Assembly: GCA_022760435.1 (NCBI GenBank)
Contig: JALEFY010000025.1
Span: 1-64,000, forward strand
DNA: 64,000 bases
Origin: Neomegalonema sp.
Lineage (GTDB): Bacteria; Pseudomonadota; Alphaproteobacteria; Rhodobacterales; Rhodobacteraceae
Direction: 5' to 3'
A program made the translations under genes and the position numbers. Under the pieces are notes generated by a model, which saw nothing but the letters and a program-made list of their open reading frames with translations, ran no database searches and was not told the origin of the DNA. This document shows, one piece after another, positions 27,601 through 38,019 of the stretch. Positions within the stretch are counted from its first letter, which is position 1. Each line of letters starts with the position of its first letter.

Positions 27601-28343
27601 CCTCGATCCGTTCGCTGCTCGATCAGTCCTATCGCAATCTCGAGATCATCGTTGTCGATGACCTGTCCACCGATAGCACCCCGGATCTGCTGCGCGAGAT
27701 CGAACGCGACGAGCCGCGTGTGCGGGCCTTGCTCAAGACCACCAATGACGGGACTTATGTGTCCAAGAACATGGGTATCTTGCAGGCGCGGGGGCAGTAT
27801 ATCGCGCTGCAAGACAGTGATGACTGGTCGCATCCCGATCGCATCGCAAAATCCGTTGCCGCGCTCGAGGCCTACCCGGAGCTGGTCGGCGTGACCACGG
27901 ATTGGCTGCGCATGGACAGTGACGGCAAGATCGTCATCAAGGCCGGTGGTCAGATCTCGCATACCTGCTGCATCTCGCTGGTGTTCCGCAAGGCCGAGGC
28001 GCTGTCGCGCGCCGGGCTCTATGACAGTGTGCGCATCGAGGCTGATATGGAGTACATCCTGCGTCTGCGCCTGCTCTATGGCGAGGATGCGGTGGCTCGG
28101 CTGCGCTGGCCGCTGCTGCTGGGGCGGGCGCATTCGGCCTCGCTGACCGCCAGCGAGGAATATGGCATCACCCGGACCGGATTCACCGAGCCGCGGCGGC
28201 TCTATCAGGCGTCCTACAAGGCCTGGCACAAGCGCATTGCCGAAGGTAGCGCCGATGGGGCGATGCCCTTCCCGATGCGCGAGCGGCCCTATGTGGCACC
28301 GGGCCTCATGCTGCCCGAACGGATCAAAGAGGCGGAGTCCTGA
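24615..28343 (+). CDS. Giant DUF4214-like / helical-repeat / GT2 glycosyltransferase
   Basis: A 1242-residue multidomain protein. Two DUF4214-like segments sit at about 40-82 (ALYRVILGRECAPTD, GSQEFAERIW) and 181-223 (LFALILGRKPEAE, CSDEFSHNVIDRL). A long alpha-helical middle, about 420-970, looks like TPR/SEL-type repeats. The C-terminal GT-A family 2 domain begins at about 979 with VSVVMTAYNAED, then VVDDLSTDST, and the metal motif DSDDW at 1067-1071. It probably adds sugars to a surface polymer or protein in the cytoplasm. The ATG at 24615 has only a weak GAG. The next gene, another glycosyltransferase, starts four bases after its stop. Confidence 0.8.
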   Translation: MAQASVSDIANSLLGSVSSMLRRRQAGDGFAALTGAEDVRALYRVILGRECAPTDIAEKGQQPLGVVARAMFGSQEFAERIWPSLSEGGDLLHEKRLDGQAFAQTQAWMAQRLSGHAPHNWRQALGALGAAHPELGAAIAGVPVEKAVQILTAARDDRPVEKPVEPTLSEEEIALCDQAGGLFALILGRKPEAELDLLSRAKRPWQDEIRELLCSDEFSHNVIDRLIEGRKLPHQGLSSVPDPVLLGRAADRVEGALPLRGLPLESWPLLIGSMLELAPLRALIEEGAAEDPERLGAEKARLEAAIANATGRVQAVRILRAQIVERQSLEISVSAIPPQMAPLAVSLHTDLDGAALAQTEINWPELAEAPVASSEREDAGAEPLQTEVTLALSPFETVPERLFVRAAIGSNAALPLVVQTSLPGAEREAVLARIAHLLVRDERQRAQSELTALQRRLPFDAEIAALRIEEAFWAGENDRAQSLFEQWQGAGAAIARVAARRAADQRDWPRAASLLQTLLDTSAMERALLGSGAAPTLVAPLLDGAPSAAPSGLARALGREDLDNNAAAIEAMITLFVPPARIAVWIEHLPRAHKGALLQYLARSGSPAAQPIFSHLAPRKDLPCLMQLGIARFASDDGRPDVAMAWIETAMAGKLTRDQKIRAAYTARHTRSFAGQALASDLFAQVNAKSPARNIEELVARLEIDLCKRDPLRDRKRGAQASSRLRELCVRELERDPTDPEKRHRLAKALILQGQLSEGISILESLHEIDPDKRSVLLDLIQTRAQVSEPETLISLCERYLAGGYDDRVAIHYIRALRAEDTAEKVAPFIEAHWEETSGAIRGEYARNFFFVGEFDTALSKAEALLEADPDNRMARTVAIAATIELGQPDRAAEHLRFFDPGDDEVVFLEQQLFRYAMAYGAEDKRGCLEHLNTLFARYGCQPITTFPGQKLSFDTLKPSGMSVPANDIIGPAPVYDGPLVSVVMTAYNAEDYIYTSIRSLLDQSYRNLEIIVVDDLSTDSTPDLLREIERDEPRVRALLKTTNDGTYVSKNMGILQARGQYIALQDSDDWSHPDRIAKSVAALEAYPELVGVTTDWLRMDSDGKIVIKAGGQISHTCCISLVFRKAEALSRAGLYDSVRIEADMEYILRLRLLYGEDAVARLRWPLLLGRAHSASLTASEEYGITRTGFTEPRRLYQASYKAWHKRIAEGSADGAMPFPMRERPYVAPGLMLPERIKEAES

Positions 28344-28347
28344 CGCG

Positions 28348-29451
28348 ATGACCTTGTCCCAATCTTCCTCGCCTGCGCCCACCCTCGCAGCTGCGCCGAT
28401 GACGGTGTTCAACTACACGGTCTATCGCGACAACCCGTATCAGCCGGTGATGTACAGCGCGATCGGCGATCGCTACGCCCTCGAAAAGGGCACGATCGAC
28501 AATGCGATGGACGGCCAGCGTGCGCGCAAGGATGGCACGCATCAGCTTTTCCACATCCATTGGGAAGAGCATATCATTCGCCGCAGCCCGACCGAGGCCG
28601 AGGCGATGGCGGCGGCGAAATACTTCATGGACCGGCTGCGCTTCTTTCGCCGTCGCGGCGGGCGGGTCTTGTGGACCATCCACAATATCGCGCCGCATGA
28701 GCTTGAATATGAAGCGGTTTTCTCCTGGTTGCGCAGCGAGTTGCTCAAATCCGTCGACCGGATCTGCGTGCATAATCTCGAGGCGATCAATGTGCTGCGC
28801 GAGCAAGGCGCGGTGCCGCTGGAGAAGGTCGTCTATCTGCCGCACCCGGCCTATCACGGCTTTTACGAGGATGCCGGCGACGGCGCGGGCGCTCTGACGG
28901 GGCGTGAGCTGCTGGTGTTTGGCAAGGTGCGCCGCTACAAGGCGATCGACAAGCTTCTCGAGCGCTTCGTGAGCGGCTTGACTGCCGGGCAGGATATCGC
29001 CTTGCGCATCGCCGGGGAGCCGCTGGCCAAGGAAGGCTATGGCGAGCAATTGCTGGCCCGTTTCGAGGGCAAGCCGGGCCTCACGCTCGATTTTCGCCGG
29101 ATCCCGGATGAAGAAGTCCCGCAGCTTTTCAGCCAGCATGCGGCGGCGGTGCTGCCTTATGAGCGCTTCTTGACCTCCGGCGCGCTGCTGGCGGCGATGA
29201 CCTGCGGCATGCCGGTGATTGCGCCCAATGTCAGCCAGATCCGCGAGATCGTGCCGGCGGTGAATCACGCCTTTCTGTTTGATCCCGCGCAGCCCGAGAC
29301 GCTGTTCGATCGCGCGCAGGCGCTGCTGGCGCTGGGGGCCGAGGAGCGCCGATCGCTGCGGGCCGAGATCCGCAAACGGGCCGATTATTTCCATCCGGAC
29401 CGGATAAGTTCGCAGCTCGGCGCCGTCTATGACGCGCTGTCGCGGGCGTGA
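28348..29451 (+). CDS. GT-B-fold glycosyltransferase
   Basis: A 367-residue protein. The N-terminal half contains FHIHWEEH and VLWTIHNIAPHE, as seen in GT-B enzymes that act on membrane-linked sugars. The C-terminal half has the nucleotide-sugar fold: LLVFGKVRRYKAIDKLL, then RIPDEEVPQLFSQHAAAVLPYE and TSGALLAAMTCGMPVIAPNV. It lacks membrane helices. GGAG lies about eleven bases before the ATG at 28348. An in-frame ATG at 28399 would begin MTVFNYTVY and is a reasonable alternative. It directly follows the giant GT2 protein and the pair probably act on one glycan. Donor and acceptor are unknown. Confidence 0.82.
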   Translation: MTLSQSSSPAPTLAAAPMTVFNYTVYRDNPYQPVMYSAIGDRYALEKGTIDNAMDGQRARKDGTHQLFHIHWEEHIIRRSPTEAEAMAAAKYFMDRLRFFRRRGGRVLWTIHNIAPHELEYEAVFSWLRSELLKSVDRICVHNLEAINVLREQGAVPLEKVVYLPHPAYHGFYEDAGDGAGALTGRELLVFGKVRRYKAIDKLLERFVSGLTAGQDIALRIAGEPLAKEGYGEQLLARFEGKPGLTLDFRRIPDEEVPQLFSQHAAAVLPYERFLTSGALLAAMTCGMPVIAPNVSQIREIVPAVNHAFLFDPAQPETLFDRAQALLALGAEERRSLRAEIRKRADYFHPDRISSQLGAVYDALSRA

Positions 29452-29555
29452 TCTGAACCAAACCAATCGGGAGCTTTGGAACAGGCTGGACGCCAGCGTG
29501 CGAATCCTTTAGTTCTGAACTCCCGTAGACCACAACATCTGCGGGGAGAGCCGTT

Positions 29556-31208
<1,653 letters not shown>

Positions 31209-31283
31209 GCGAGACGCAAGAAACGGGTGGCGCTGCTCCGGCGAGAGGGGCAGGGTTTCGGGCATCAGCCAACGGAGAGCCCG

Positions 31284-32231
31284 ATGCGCACCACCCCTTC
31301 GATGACCACGGCGCCCCATGCGCAAGTGGCGGCGCCAAGCCCACGAGCCTGGGCGCTGCTGTTGCTGCTTGGGACGATCTGGGGCGGCTCGTTCCTGTTC
31401 ATCGCACTGGCCTTGCGCGGCTGGCCGCCCTTCACGCTGGTGGCGTTTCGGGTGCTGCTCGGGGCACTAAGCCTGTGGGGCTTCATCCTGTGGCGCGGGC
31501 TGCCCTTGCCGCGGCTCAGCTTGCGGCTGCTGGGCACCTGGGCGGTGATGGGGCTGCTCAACAATGCCATACCGTTCTCGCTGATAGTCTGGGGCCAGAC
31601 CCAGATCGAGAGCGGGCTGGCCTCGATCCTCAACGCGATGACGGCGGTGTTCGGGGTGCTGCTCGCTGCGCTGCTGCTGAGCGATGAGCGGATGAGCGGT
31701 GCGAAGCTGGTCGGTACGCTGCTCGGGCTGATCGGGGTGGCGGTGATCATCGGCACGCAGTCGCTGGGCCAGCTTGACCCGCGCCAGCTTGGCCAATGGG
31801 CGGTGCTGGGGGCGACGCTCTCCTATGCGCTGGCCACCGTCTGGGGGCGGGTGGCGCTCAAGGGGCAAATGCCGCTCTTCAATGCCGCCGGGATGCTCGC
31901 CGGGAGCGCGCTGATCATGATCCCGCTGGCGCTGCTGGTGGACGGTGCGCCGAATATCTCTCCGCCGCTCGAGGCGGTGCTCGCCTTGCTGGCGCTGGGG
32001 ATCGGGGCGACGGCGCTCGCCTATCTGCTTTATTTTCGGATCATGGCCGAGGCGGGGGCGGCCAATACCATGCTCGTCACCCTGATCGTGCCGCCCTTCG
32101 CGGTGCTGCTGGGCTGGCTGGTGCTGGGCGAGACGCTCAGCCTCGACGATCTGGCGGGCTTTGCGCTGATCGCTGCCGGGCTGCTGGTGATCGATGGCCG
32201 CGTGCTGGGGGCGTTGCGCGCTGCGATCTGA
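31284..32231 (+). CDS. EamA/DMT-family transporter
   Basis: A 315-residue inner-membrane protein with about ten hydrophobic helices in two EamA halves: the first begins GTIWGGSFLFIALALRGW, the second near WAVLGATLSYALATVWGR. Such proteins export amino acids, nucleobases or other small metabolites; the substrate cannot be predicted. GGAG lies a few bases before the ATG at 31284, which is preferred over a GTG at 31227. It follows pyrG by 75 bases. Confidence 0.88.
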   Translation: MRTTPSMTTAPHAQVAAPSPRAWALLLLLGTIWGGSFLFIALALRGWPPFTLVAFRVLLGALSLWGFILWRGLPLPRLSLRLLGTWAVMGLLNNAIPFSLIVWGQTQIESGLASILNAMTAVFGVLLAALLLSDERMSGAKLVGTLLGLIGVAVIIGTQSLGQLDPRQLGQWAVLGATLSYALATVWGRVALKGQMPLFNAAGMLAGSALIMIPLALLVDGAPNISPPLEAVLALLALGIGATALAYLLYFRIMAEAGAANTMLVTLIVPPFAVLLGWLVLGETLSLDDLAGFALIAAGLLVIDGRVLGALRAAI

Positions 32232-32308
32232 TCAGGATCAAGGAAATTCGCGGCCAAATTGCTTACCCGGGCGTCAGGGGATCCCTGGCCAGCAGGAGGA
32301 AGCAGCCG

Positions 32309-32380
32309 ATGATCAAGCTTGTGAAAGACGCACCGCCCGAAGTGACCTTGCAGACCGTCGCCGCGACCATGCGCGAATAG
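32309..32380 (+). CDS. Possible 23-residue peptide
   Basis: A short frame, MIKLVKDAPPEVTLQTVAAT and three more residues, begins at an ATG preceded by the strong ribosome-binding site AGGAGGA at about seven bases. It is soluble-looking, with no signal or membrane segment. It could be a real small protein, the surviving start of a longer decayed gene, or a leader peptide before the aminotransferase gene, which begins 113 bases on. No homologue recognised. Confidence 0.35.
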   Translation: MIKLVKDAPPEVTLQTVAATMRE

Positions 32381-32460
32381 AAGCCGGGCCATCGGCCTGT
32401 CAGTCGTCCACCCCGCCACGATGATAGCCGGAGCTTGCACGCCCAGTTGAATGGGCGTAG

Positions 32461-33696
<1,236 letters not shown>

Positions 33697-33872
33697 GCGC
33701 GCGGCGAGATCGTCGCTCAAAATCTGGCGAGGGGGCTCAGCCAAAGCTGGGCCTTCGCTGCCATCGGCGCTATGGTGAGAACTGGCGGCGCTCGGCTCTT
33801 GTCTTGTGCCGCTCACGCGTTTGAGGCCGCGGCGCGGTTTGAAGGGGCGAACCGGCCTCCGGCAGTCTGGCA

Positions 33873-34769
33873 ATGGGGTGGCGCTTTATCATGGTGGATT
33901 ACGGCGATCGGGGGCCAAGCTCCCATATCGAGGATCGGGACCCGCGCGAATGGGAGAAGACATCTCCCAAGCGCAGCGGTATCGGCGTGATCGCTGGGTT
34001 TCTCGGCGCGCTGGCGATCGGGGTTGGCGGCGTGATGATCGGCGGCGTCAATCAGGTGCTGGAATTCATCGGCATTGAGCGGCAAATTCCGATCCCCGAG
34101 CTCGATGATGCCCGTGCGCTCTCGCTCAAGGACAAGGCCGCGATCCTGCTCGGCGATACTGAACGGGTCTGGGGGCGCGCTTTTGCCGCGCAGGGCAAGA
34201 CCTACGATCCGGTGACGCTGGTGCTCTATGCCGATCAGGCCACCGGGCAATGCGGGGTGGTGACTGGGCGTCAAGGTCCGGTCTATTGTGCCTTTGATCG
34301 CAAGATCTATCTCGATCTCGAGTTCATCAACACGCTCGAGGCCGAGTGGCAGGCCAAGGGCGATTTTCCGATGGCCTTCATCATCGCCCATGAAACCGGG
34401 CACCATGTGCAAAACCTCAATGGCGAGATGGACCGCTATTTCAACGCCTTCAGCGATCCCAATGCCGAGGCGGTGAACCAGTTGCAGGTGCGTCTGGAGC
34501 TTCAGGCTGATTGCTATTCGGGCGTGTGGACCCATCATGCCGAGGCGCAGTTTGGCATTCTGGAGGACGGTGATATCGAAGAAGCCATCGCTGCCGCCTT
34601 CGCCTTTGGTGATGATACCTTGCAGATGCGCACCCGCGGCGTGATCAACGAGGCCGCCTTCACCCATGGCTCGGGCGAGCAGCGCGCCCGCTGGTTCCAG
34701 ATCGGCTTCAAGAGCGGTGATCTGGCCAGTTGCAACACCTGGGATGTCCAGCCCTTCGACAAGCTTTGA
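33873..34769 (+). CDS. Neutral zinc metallopeptidase, YpfJ-like (copy 1)
   Basis: A 298-residue membrane-anchored peptidase of the YpfJ family. A hydrophobic helix spans about residues 37-60. The extracytoplasmic domain has DTERVWGRAF, paired cysteines in GQCG and VYCAFD, zinc motif HETGH (173-177) in IIAHETGHHVQ, and LELQADCYSGVW followed by FTHGSGEQRARWF. The N-terminal MGWR and HIEDRD echo the family's MKWR and NIEDRR. The start at 33873 keeps that block, although no clear ribosome-binding site is seen. It is followed 120 bases later by a paralogue. Confidence 0.88.
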   Translation: MGWRFIMVDYGDRGPSSHIEDRDPREWEKTSPKRSGIGVIAGFLGALAIGVGGVMIGGVNQVLEFIGIERQIPIPELDDARALSLKDKAAILLGDTERVWGRAFAAQGKTYDPVTLVLYADQATGQCGVVTGRQGPVYCAFDRKIYLDLEFINTLEAEWQAKGDFPMAFIIAHETGHHVQNLNGEMDRYFNAFSDPNAEAVNQLQVRLELQADCYSGVWTHHAEAQFGILEDGDIEEAIAAAFAFGDDTLQMRTRGVINEAAFTHGSGEQRARWFQIGFKSGDLASCNTWDVQPFDKL

Positions 34770-34889
34770 GCGGTTTTCGCGCATCGCAAATGCGTTTACC
34801 GCTTCGCTTTGTGCAGGGCTTTGCCTATGGTCGCTTCCGGGAGTGCGCGAGGGCTATTGAGCCCCGAGGCCACAAGGGAGTTTTTCGGC

Positions 34890-35738
34890 ATGAAATGGCG
34901 TGGACGCGAAACCAGTAGCAATATCGAGGATCGGCGCGGCGGCAAGGTCGCCAAGGCAGGGGGCGGGATCGGCGTCGGCTTTATCCTGCTGATCCTCGCC
35001 AGCATCTTTTTCCCCAAGGCGGTTCCGCTGCTCCAGATGTTCGGGATCGGGCAACCCGGTCAGCAGCAGGTGACCACGACCCAGGGTGCCGGGATTCAGG
35101 ACGATCATCGCGAGTTCATCTCGGTCACCCTGCGCGATACCGAGCGGGTTTGGGAGGAAGCCTTCCAGGGCAATTACCGCGAGCCGACCCTGGTCATGTT
35201 CTCCGGGATCACCAATTCGCCTTGCGGCAATGCCAGCGCGCAGACCGGCCCGTTCTACTGCCCGGCCGATGAGAAAATCTATGTCGATCCGGCATTCTTC
35301 ACGGTGATGGAGCGCCAGCTCAAGGCGCGGGGCGATTTTGCGCAGGCCTATGTGATCTCCCATGAGGTCGCCCATCACGTGCAAAAACTGACCGGTGCTC
35401 TGGGCCGCGTGAATGCCGAGCGCCCGAGGATCTCCAAGCTGGAGGCCAACAAACTCACCGTCCGGCTGGAATTGCAGGCCGATTGCTATGCCGGCATCTG
35501 GGCGCGGCGGATGCATGAGAAATATGGCACGCTCGAGGACGGTGATCTTGACGAGGCGCTGGGCGCTGCGCATGCGGTTGGCGATGATGTGCTGCAACGC
35601 ATGTCCGGCCAGCGGGTCGATGAGCGTCAGTTCACCCATGGCACGGCCGAGCAGCGCAAGCGCTGGTTCACGACCGGGCTCAATACCAGCAATCCGCAAG
35701 CCTGCGATACCTTCTCGCCGGGCTATAACCAGCTCTGA
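34890..35738 (+). CDS. Neutral zinc metallopeptidase, YpfJ-like (copy 2)
   Basis: A 282-residue paralogue of the preceding gene and closer to the family norm: MKWRGRETSSNIEDRR at the start, a hydrophobic helix at about 25-48, DTERVWEEAF, FYCPADEKIYVDP, zinc motif HEVAH (158-162) and LELQADCYAGIW, then FTHGTAEQRKRWF. AAGGGAG lies nine bases before the ATG. Both copies keep the two histidines and glutamate of the zinc site, so both should be active. Substrates are unknown. A probable terminator follows at 35751. Confidence 0.9.
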   Translation: MKWRGRETSSNIEDRRGGKVAKAGGGIGVGFILLILASIFFPKAVPLLQMFGIGQPGQQQVTTTQGAGIQDDHREFISVTLRDTERVWEEAFQGNYREPTLVMFSGITNSPCGNASAQTGPFYCPADEKIYVDPAFFTVMERQLKARGDFAQAYVISHEVAHHVQKLTGALGRVNAERPRISKLEANKLTVRLELQADCYAGIWARRMHEKYGTLEDGDLDEALGAAHAVGDDVLQRMSGQRVDERQFTHGTAEQRKRWFTTGLNTSNPQACDTFSPGYNQL

Positions 35739-35750
35739 GTAAAGCTTGAT

Positions 35751-35781
35751 GCCCCTGCGGCCAAAGGTTTGCGGGGGCTGC
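35751..35781. terminator. Probable intrinsic terminator
   Basis: GCCCCTGC (35751-35758) pairs with GCGGGGGC (35771-35778) with one imperfect pair, followed by TGCTTTTA. It lies between the convergent metallopeptidase and DUF1513 genes. The loop is twelve bases, so the hairpin is weaker than those at 7019 and 9783. Confidence 0.6.
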
Positions 35782-35783
35782 TT

Positions 35784-36878
35784 TTATAGGGCGATCAGGT
35801 GATTGTCCCAACTCAGGTCGCGATCGACCGCCAGCGGTGTGAGACCCTCCGGGCCGCCGATCGCCAGCCCCCCCTTCACGGTGATGATCAGCCCTGACTG
35901 ATCGGCGAGCGCAGCCGCTCCGGCGGCCTCTGCCTGTGCGGACCAGCCGAGCGGGGCACCGGTCTGCGCGTCAAAGAACAGCACGGCGCCGCCCTTGGGC
36001 CCGGTGACGCCCAGCACCGCCCCATCGCCCGAAAGCGCGATCGAGCCGGCATAGGTCTTCAACCGCGCATTCTGCGGATGCTCCAGAAATTCAAGTGCTT
36101 CGCCGCGTCGATGCCATGCGGTTAGCGGCGCGTTCTGTAGCGGTGAGCCTTGCCATTGCAGCGCGACCGCGACCCTGCCATCGGGGGTCTGCGCCAGATG
36201 CCGGATCGAGTTGTGATGCAGGTGTGGCGGCGGCGCGACCTGCTCGAGAATCGCGCCCGCCTCGCTCAGATAGGTGAGATTGGGCTGCATGCTCGGCAGG
36301 TTGAGCTTGGCGCGACCGAAATCCGGATGTGTCTGGATGCCGCCATTGGCCACAGCGAATGCGCCCGAGGACAGGCGCAGGATCTGATGCGGGCCCACAC
36401 CGCCCGAGGGCACCTCGCCAATGCGGCGATAGCCATCGCTTGTATCCCAGATGCCGATAATCCCGACCCCTTCGTCAAAGGCGTTCTCGGTGGTCAACAG
36501 CAATGCGCCATCGGCGGTGAAGGCGCCATGGCCGTAGAAATGCCGCCCCGCTGCGGGATCGAGCTGGGCCAGAAGCTTGCCGCTGGCGCAATCGATCACC
36601 ATGGCGAACCGGCCCGGACGGCGGGCGAATGCGATCACCTCGGCGCGCGCCGGATGGGCGGCAGCGGCATGGGCGCGGTCTGGGGTTGGCTGGGCAAAGG
36701 CGATCTTCCCCTCCCGGCTCAGACCAATGATCCAGGTCGCGTTATCGGGGCGGGAGGCCGCTGAGAGCAGCACCGCGCCGCCGCAAGCCGCCCAGGCCGG
36801 GGCGCTGAGCCCTTGTGCCGCAAGCCCCGCAGCAGCGCCCGCCGCGAGAAAACGGCGCCGGTTCAAGCCATGAGCCAT
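35784..36878 (-). CDS. DUF1513 family exported beta-propeller-like protein
   Basis: A 364-residue protein with a twin-arginine signal, NRRRFLAAGAAAGLAAQG, so it is probably exported folded. The mature part has repeating short strands (FYGHGAFTADGALLLTTEN, HQILRLSSGAFAVANGG) as in seven-bladed propellers. It ends the operon di-haem oxidoreductase, imelysin-like, DUF1513, a set tied to iron in other bacteria. GGGGATTGAGC precedes the ATG at 36878, three bases after the upstream stop. A TTG six bases earlier is less likely. Confidence 0.87.
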   Translation of the reverse strand: MAHGLNRRRFLAAGAAAGLAAQGLSAPAWAACGGAVLLSAASRPDNATWIIGLSREGKIAFAQPTPDRAHAAAAHPARAEVIAFARRPGRFAMVIDCASGKLLAQLDPAAGRHFYGHGAFTADGALLLTTENAFDEGVGIIGIWDTSDGYRRIGEVPSGGVGPHQILRLSSGAFAVANGGIQTHPDFGRAKLNLPSMQPNLTYLSEAGAILEQVAPPPHLHHNSIRHLAQTPDGRVAVALQWQGSPLQNAPLTAWHRRGEALEFLEHPQNARLKTYAGSIALSGDGAVLGVTGPKGGAVLFFDAQTGAPLGWSAQAEAAGAAALADQSGLIITVKGGLAIGGPEGLTPLAVDRDLSWDNHLIAL

Positions 36879-36880
36879 GC

Positions 36881-38008
36881 TCAATCCCCATCCGCCGCGC
36901 TAAAGCCGGTATCGACGCCGAGGCCGGGGCCGATATCTTGCGCCAGTTGCAATTGAAGATAGCGGATCTTGGTCTGCACTGCCTCTGCCCGGATCCGGGT
37001 CTGCGGCGCCTTCACCGCCTCGTGCAGCGGCATGCCGATGCGCCCGATCCGTTCATGCGCCTGATCGACCACCCGCAGCACCCAGTTCCGGCTCGGCTCG
37101 ATGATATCGCCCGCCAGACCGAATTCGATCATCTGTCCGATGCCGGTGAGCTGCGCATCGATCAGCGCCAGGGACAGCTCCGAACGCCAAGCCTCGGCGC
37201 GGCGCGGATAGCTGCGGGTTGGCTCGCCCAGCGGACGGGACAAACGGGCTTCGGCAATGCGGATCAGCCCGAAATCAAGCGCGGTATAGATCTGCTTGGT
37301 GAACTCTTCAGCCGAGAGATAGACCGGATTGTCCGGCCCGGCCGAGCGGGCGAGATCGGCCCAGCCTTCGGGAGCGAACCAGTCGTCATAGAGCTCGGCG
37401 GCGATCCGCGTCAGATTGCCGGAAATGCCGGTGAGCGAAGGGCAATCGGGGGTGCTCTCGAGCAGCAGGCGCTCGATCGCCGGAAAGCCCTGAATGGCGG
37501 CGGAGAGATGCGCGATCTCGGCGGGATCGGCGCGGGTCTCGGCGGGAAGGCCGTGCAGCATCGCCAATCCGCGCTTCACAAAGCCTTTCTTGTCGGGCCA
37601 GAAATTCACCGTGAGCGCGGCACCGCGGGCCTCGATCGGGCCAAATTGGTAACTGTCGAGCGGCGCCCAGGCCAGATAGGCGGCGCGATACGCCTCGCTC
37701 ACCGCTTGCGGGGCGGGCGCTGCGCCCGAGGCGGCGCACCAGGCGTCGATCTCTTGCGCCATGCTGGCGGTGCGGTCGCGAAAGGTGCCAAATTGCTGTG
37801 CGAGCACATCCAGCACCCGGCGGCGGATCGCATCGTGATCTGTCTGCCCGGCGCCTTCGGGCTCATAGGGCAAGCCGAGCTCGGCATTGTGGGTCGGCAA
37901 GCCGCGCGCATCGAGCGTCGGCGCTGTCGCACTGCTCTGAGCGAGCGCCGGGGCAGCACAAAACGCCAGAAGAAAGCCTGCGGCGGTAAAGAGAACGGGG
38001 CGCTTCAT
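36881..38008 (-). CDS. Imelysin-like periplasmic protein
   Basis: A 375-residue secreted protein of the imelysin (M75-like) family, with a signal peptide ending PALA before QSS. It is alpha-helical, with paired sequence features in the two halves. The family's GxHxxE motif, implicated in metal binding, appears as GFPAIERLLLE, with proline in place of histidine. It therefore belongs to the divergent second imelysin type found in such operons and may not bind iron the same way. GAGG precedes the ATG at 38008, eleven bases after the upstream stop codon. Confidence 0.87.
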   Translation of the reverse strand: MKRPVLFTAAGFLLAFCAAPALAQSSATAPTLDARGLPTHNAELGLPYEPEGAGQTDHDAIRRRVLDVLAQQFGTFRDRTASMAQEIDAWCAASGAAPAPQAVSEAYRAAYLAWAPLDSYQFGPIEARGAALTVNFWPDKKGFVKRGLAMLHGLPAETRADPAEIAHLSAAIQGFPAIERLLLESTPDCPSLTGISGNLTRIAAELYDDWFAPEGWADLARSAGPDNPVYLSAEEFTKQIYTALDFGLIRIAEARLSRPLGEPTRSYPRRAEAWRSELSLALIDAQLTGIGQMIEFGLAGDIIEPSRNWVLRVVDQAHERIGRIGMPLHEAVKAPQTRIRAEAVQTKIRYLQLQLAQDIGPGLGVDTGFSAADGD

Positions 38009-38019
38009 GGCAAGGGTCC

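Noticed and set aside
32439-32458. ACGCCCA/TGGGCGT hairpin as terminator
   Set aside because: No T-run on either side; left as an unexplained dyad.
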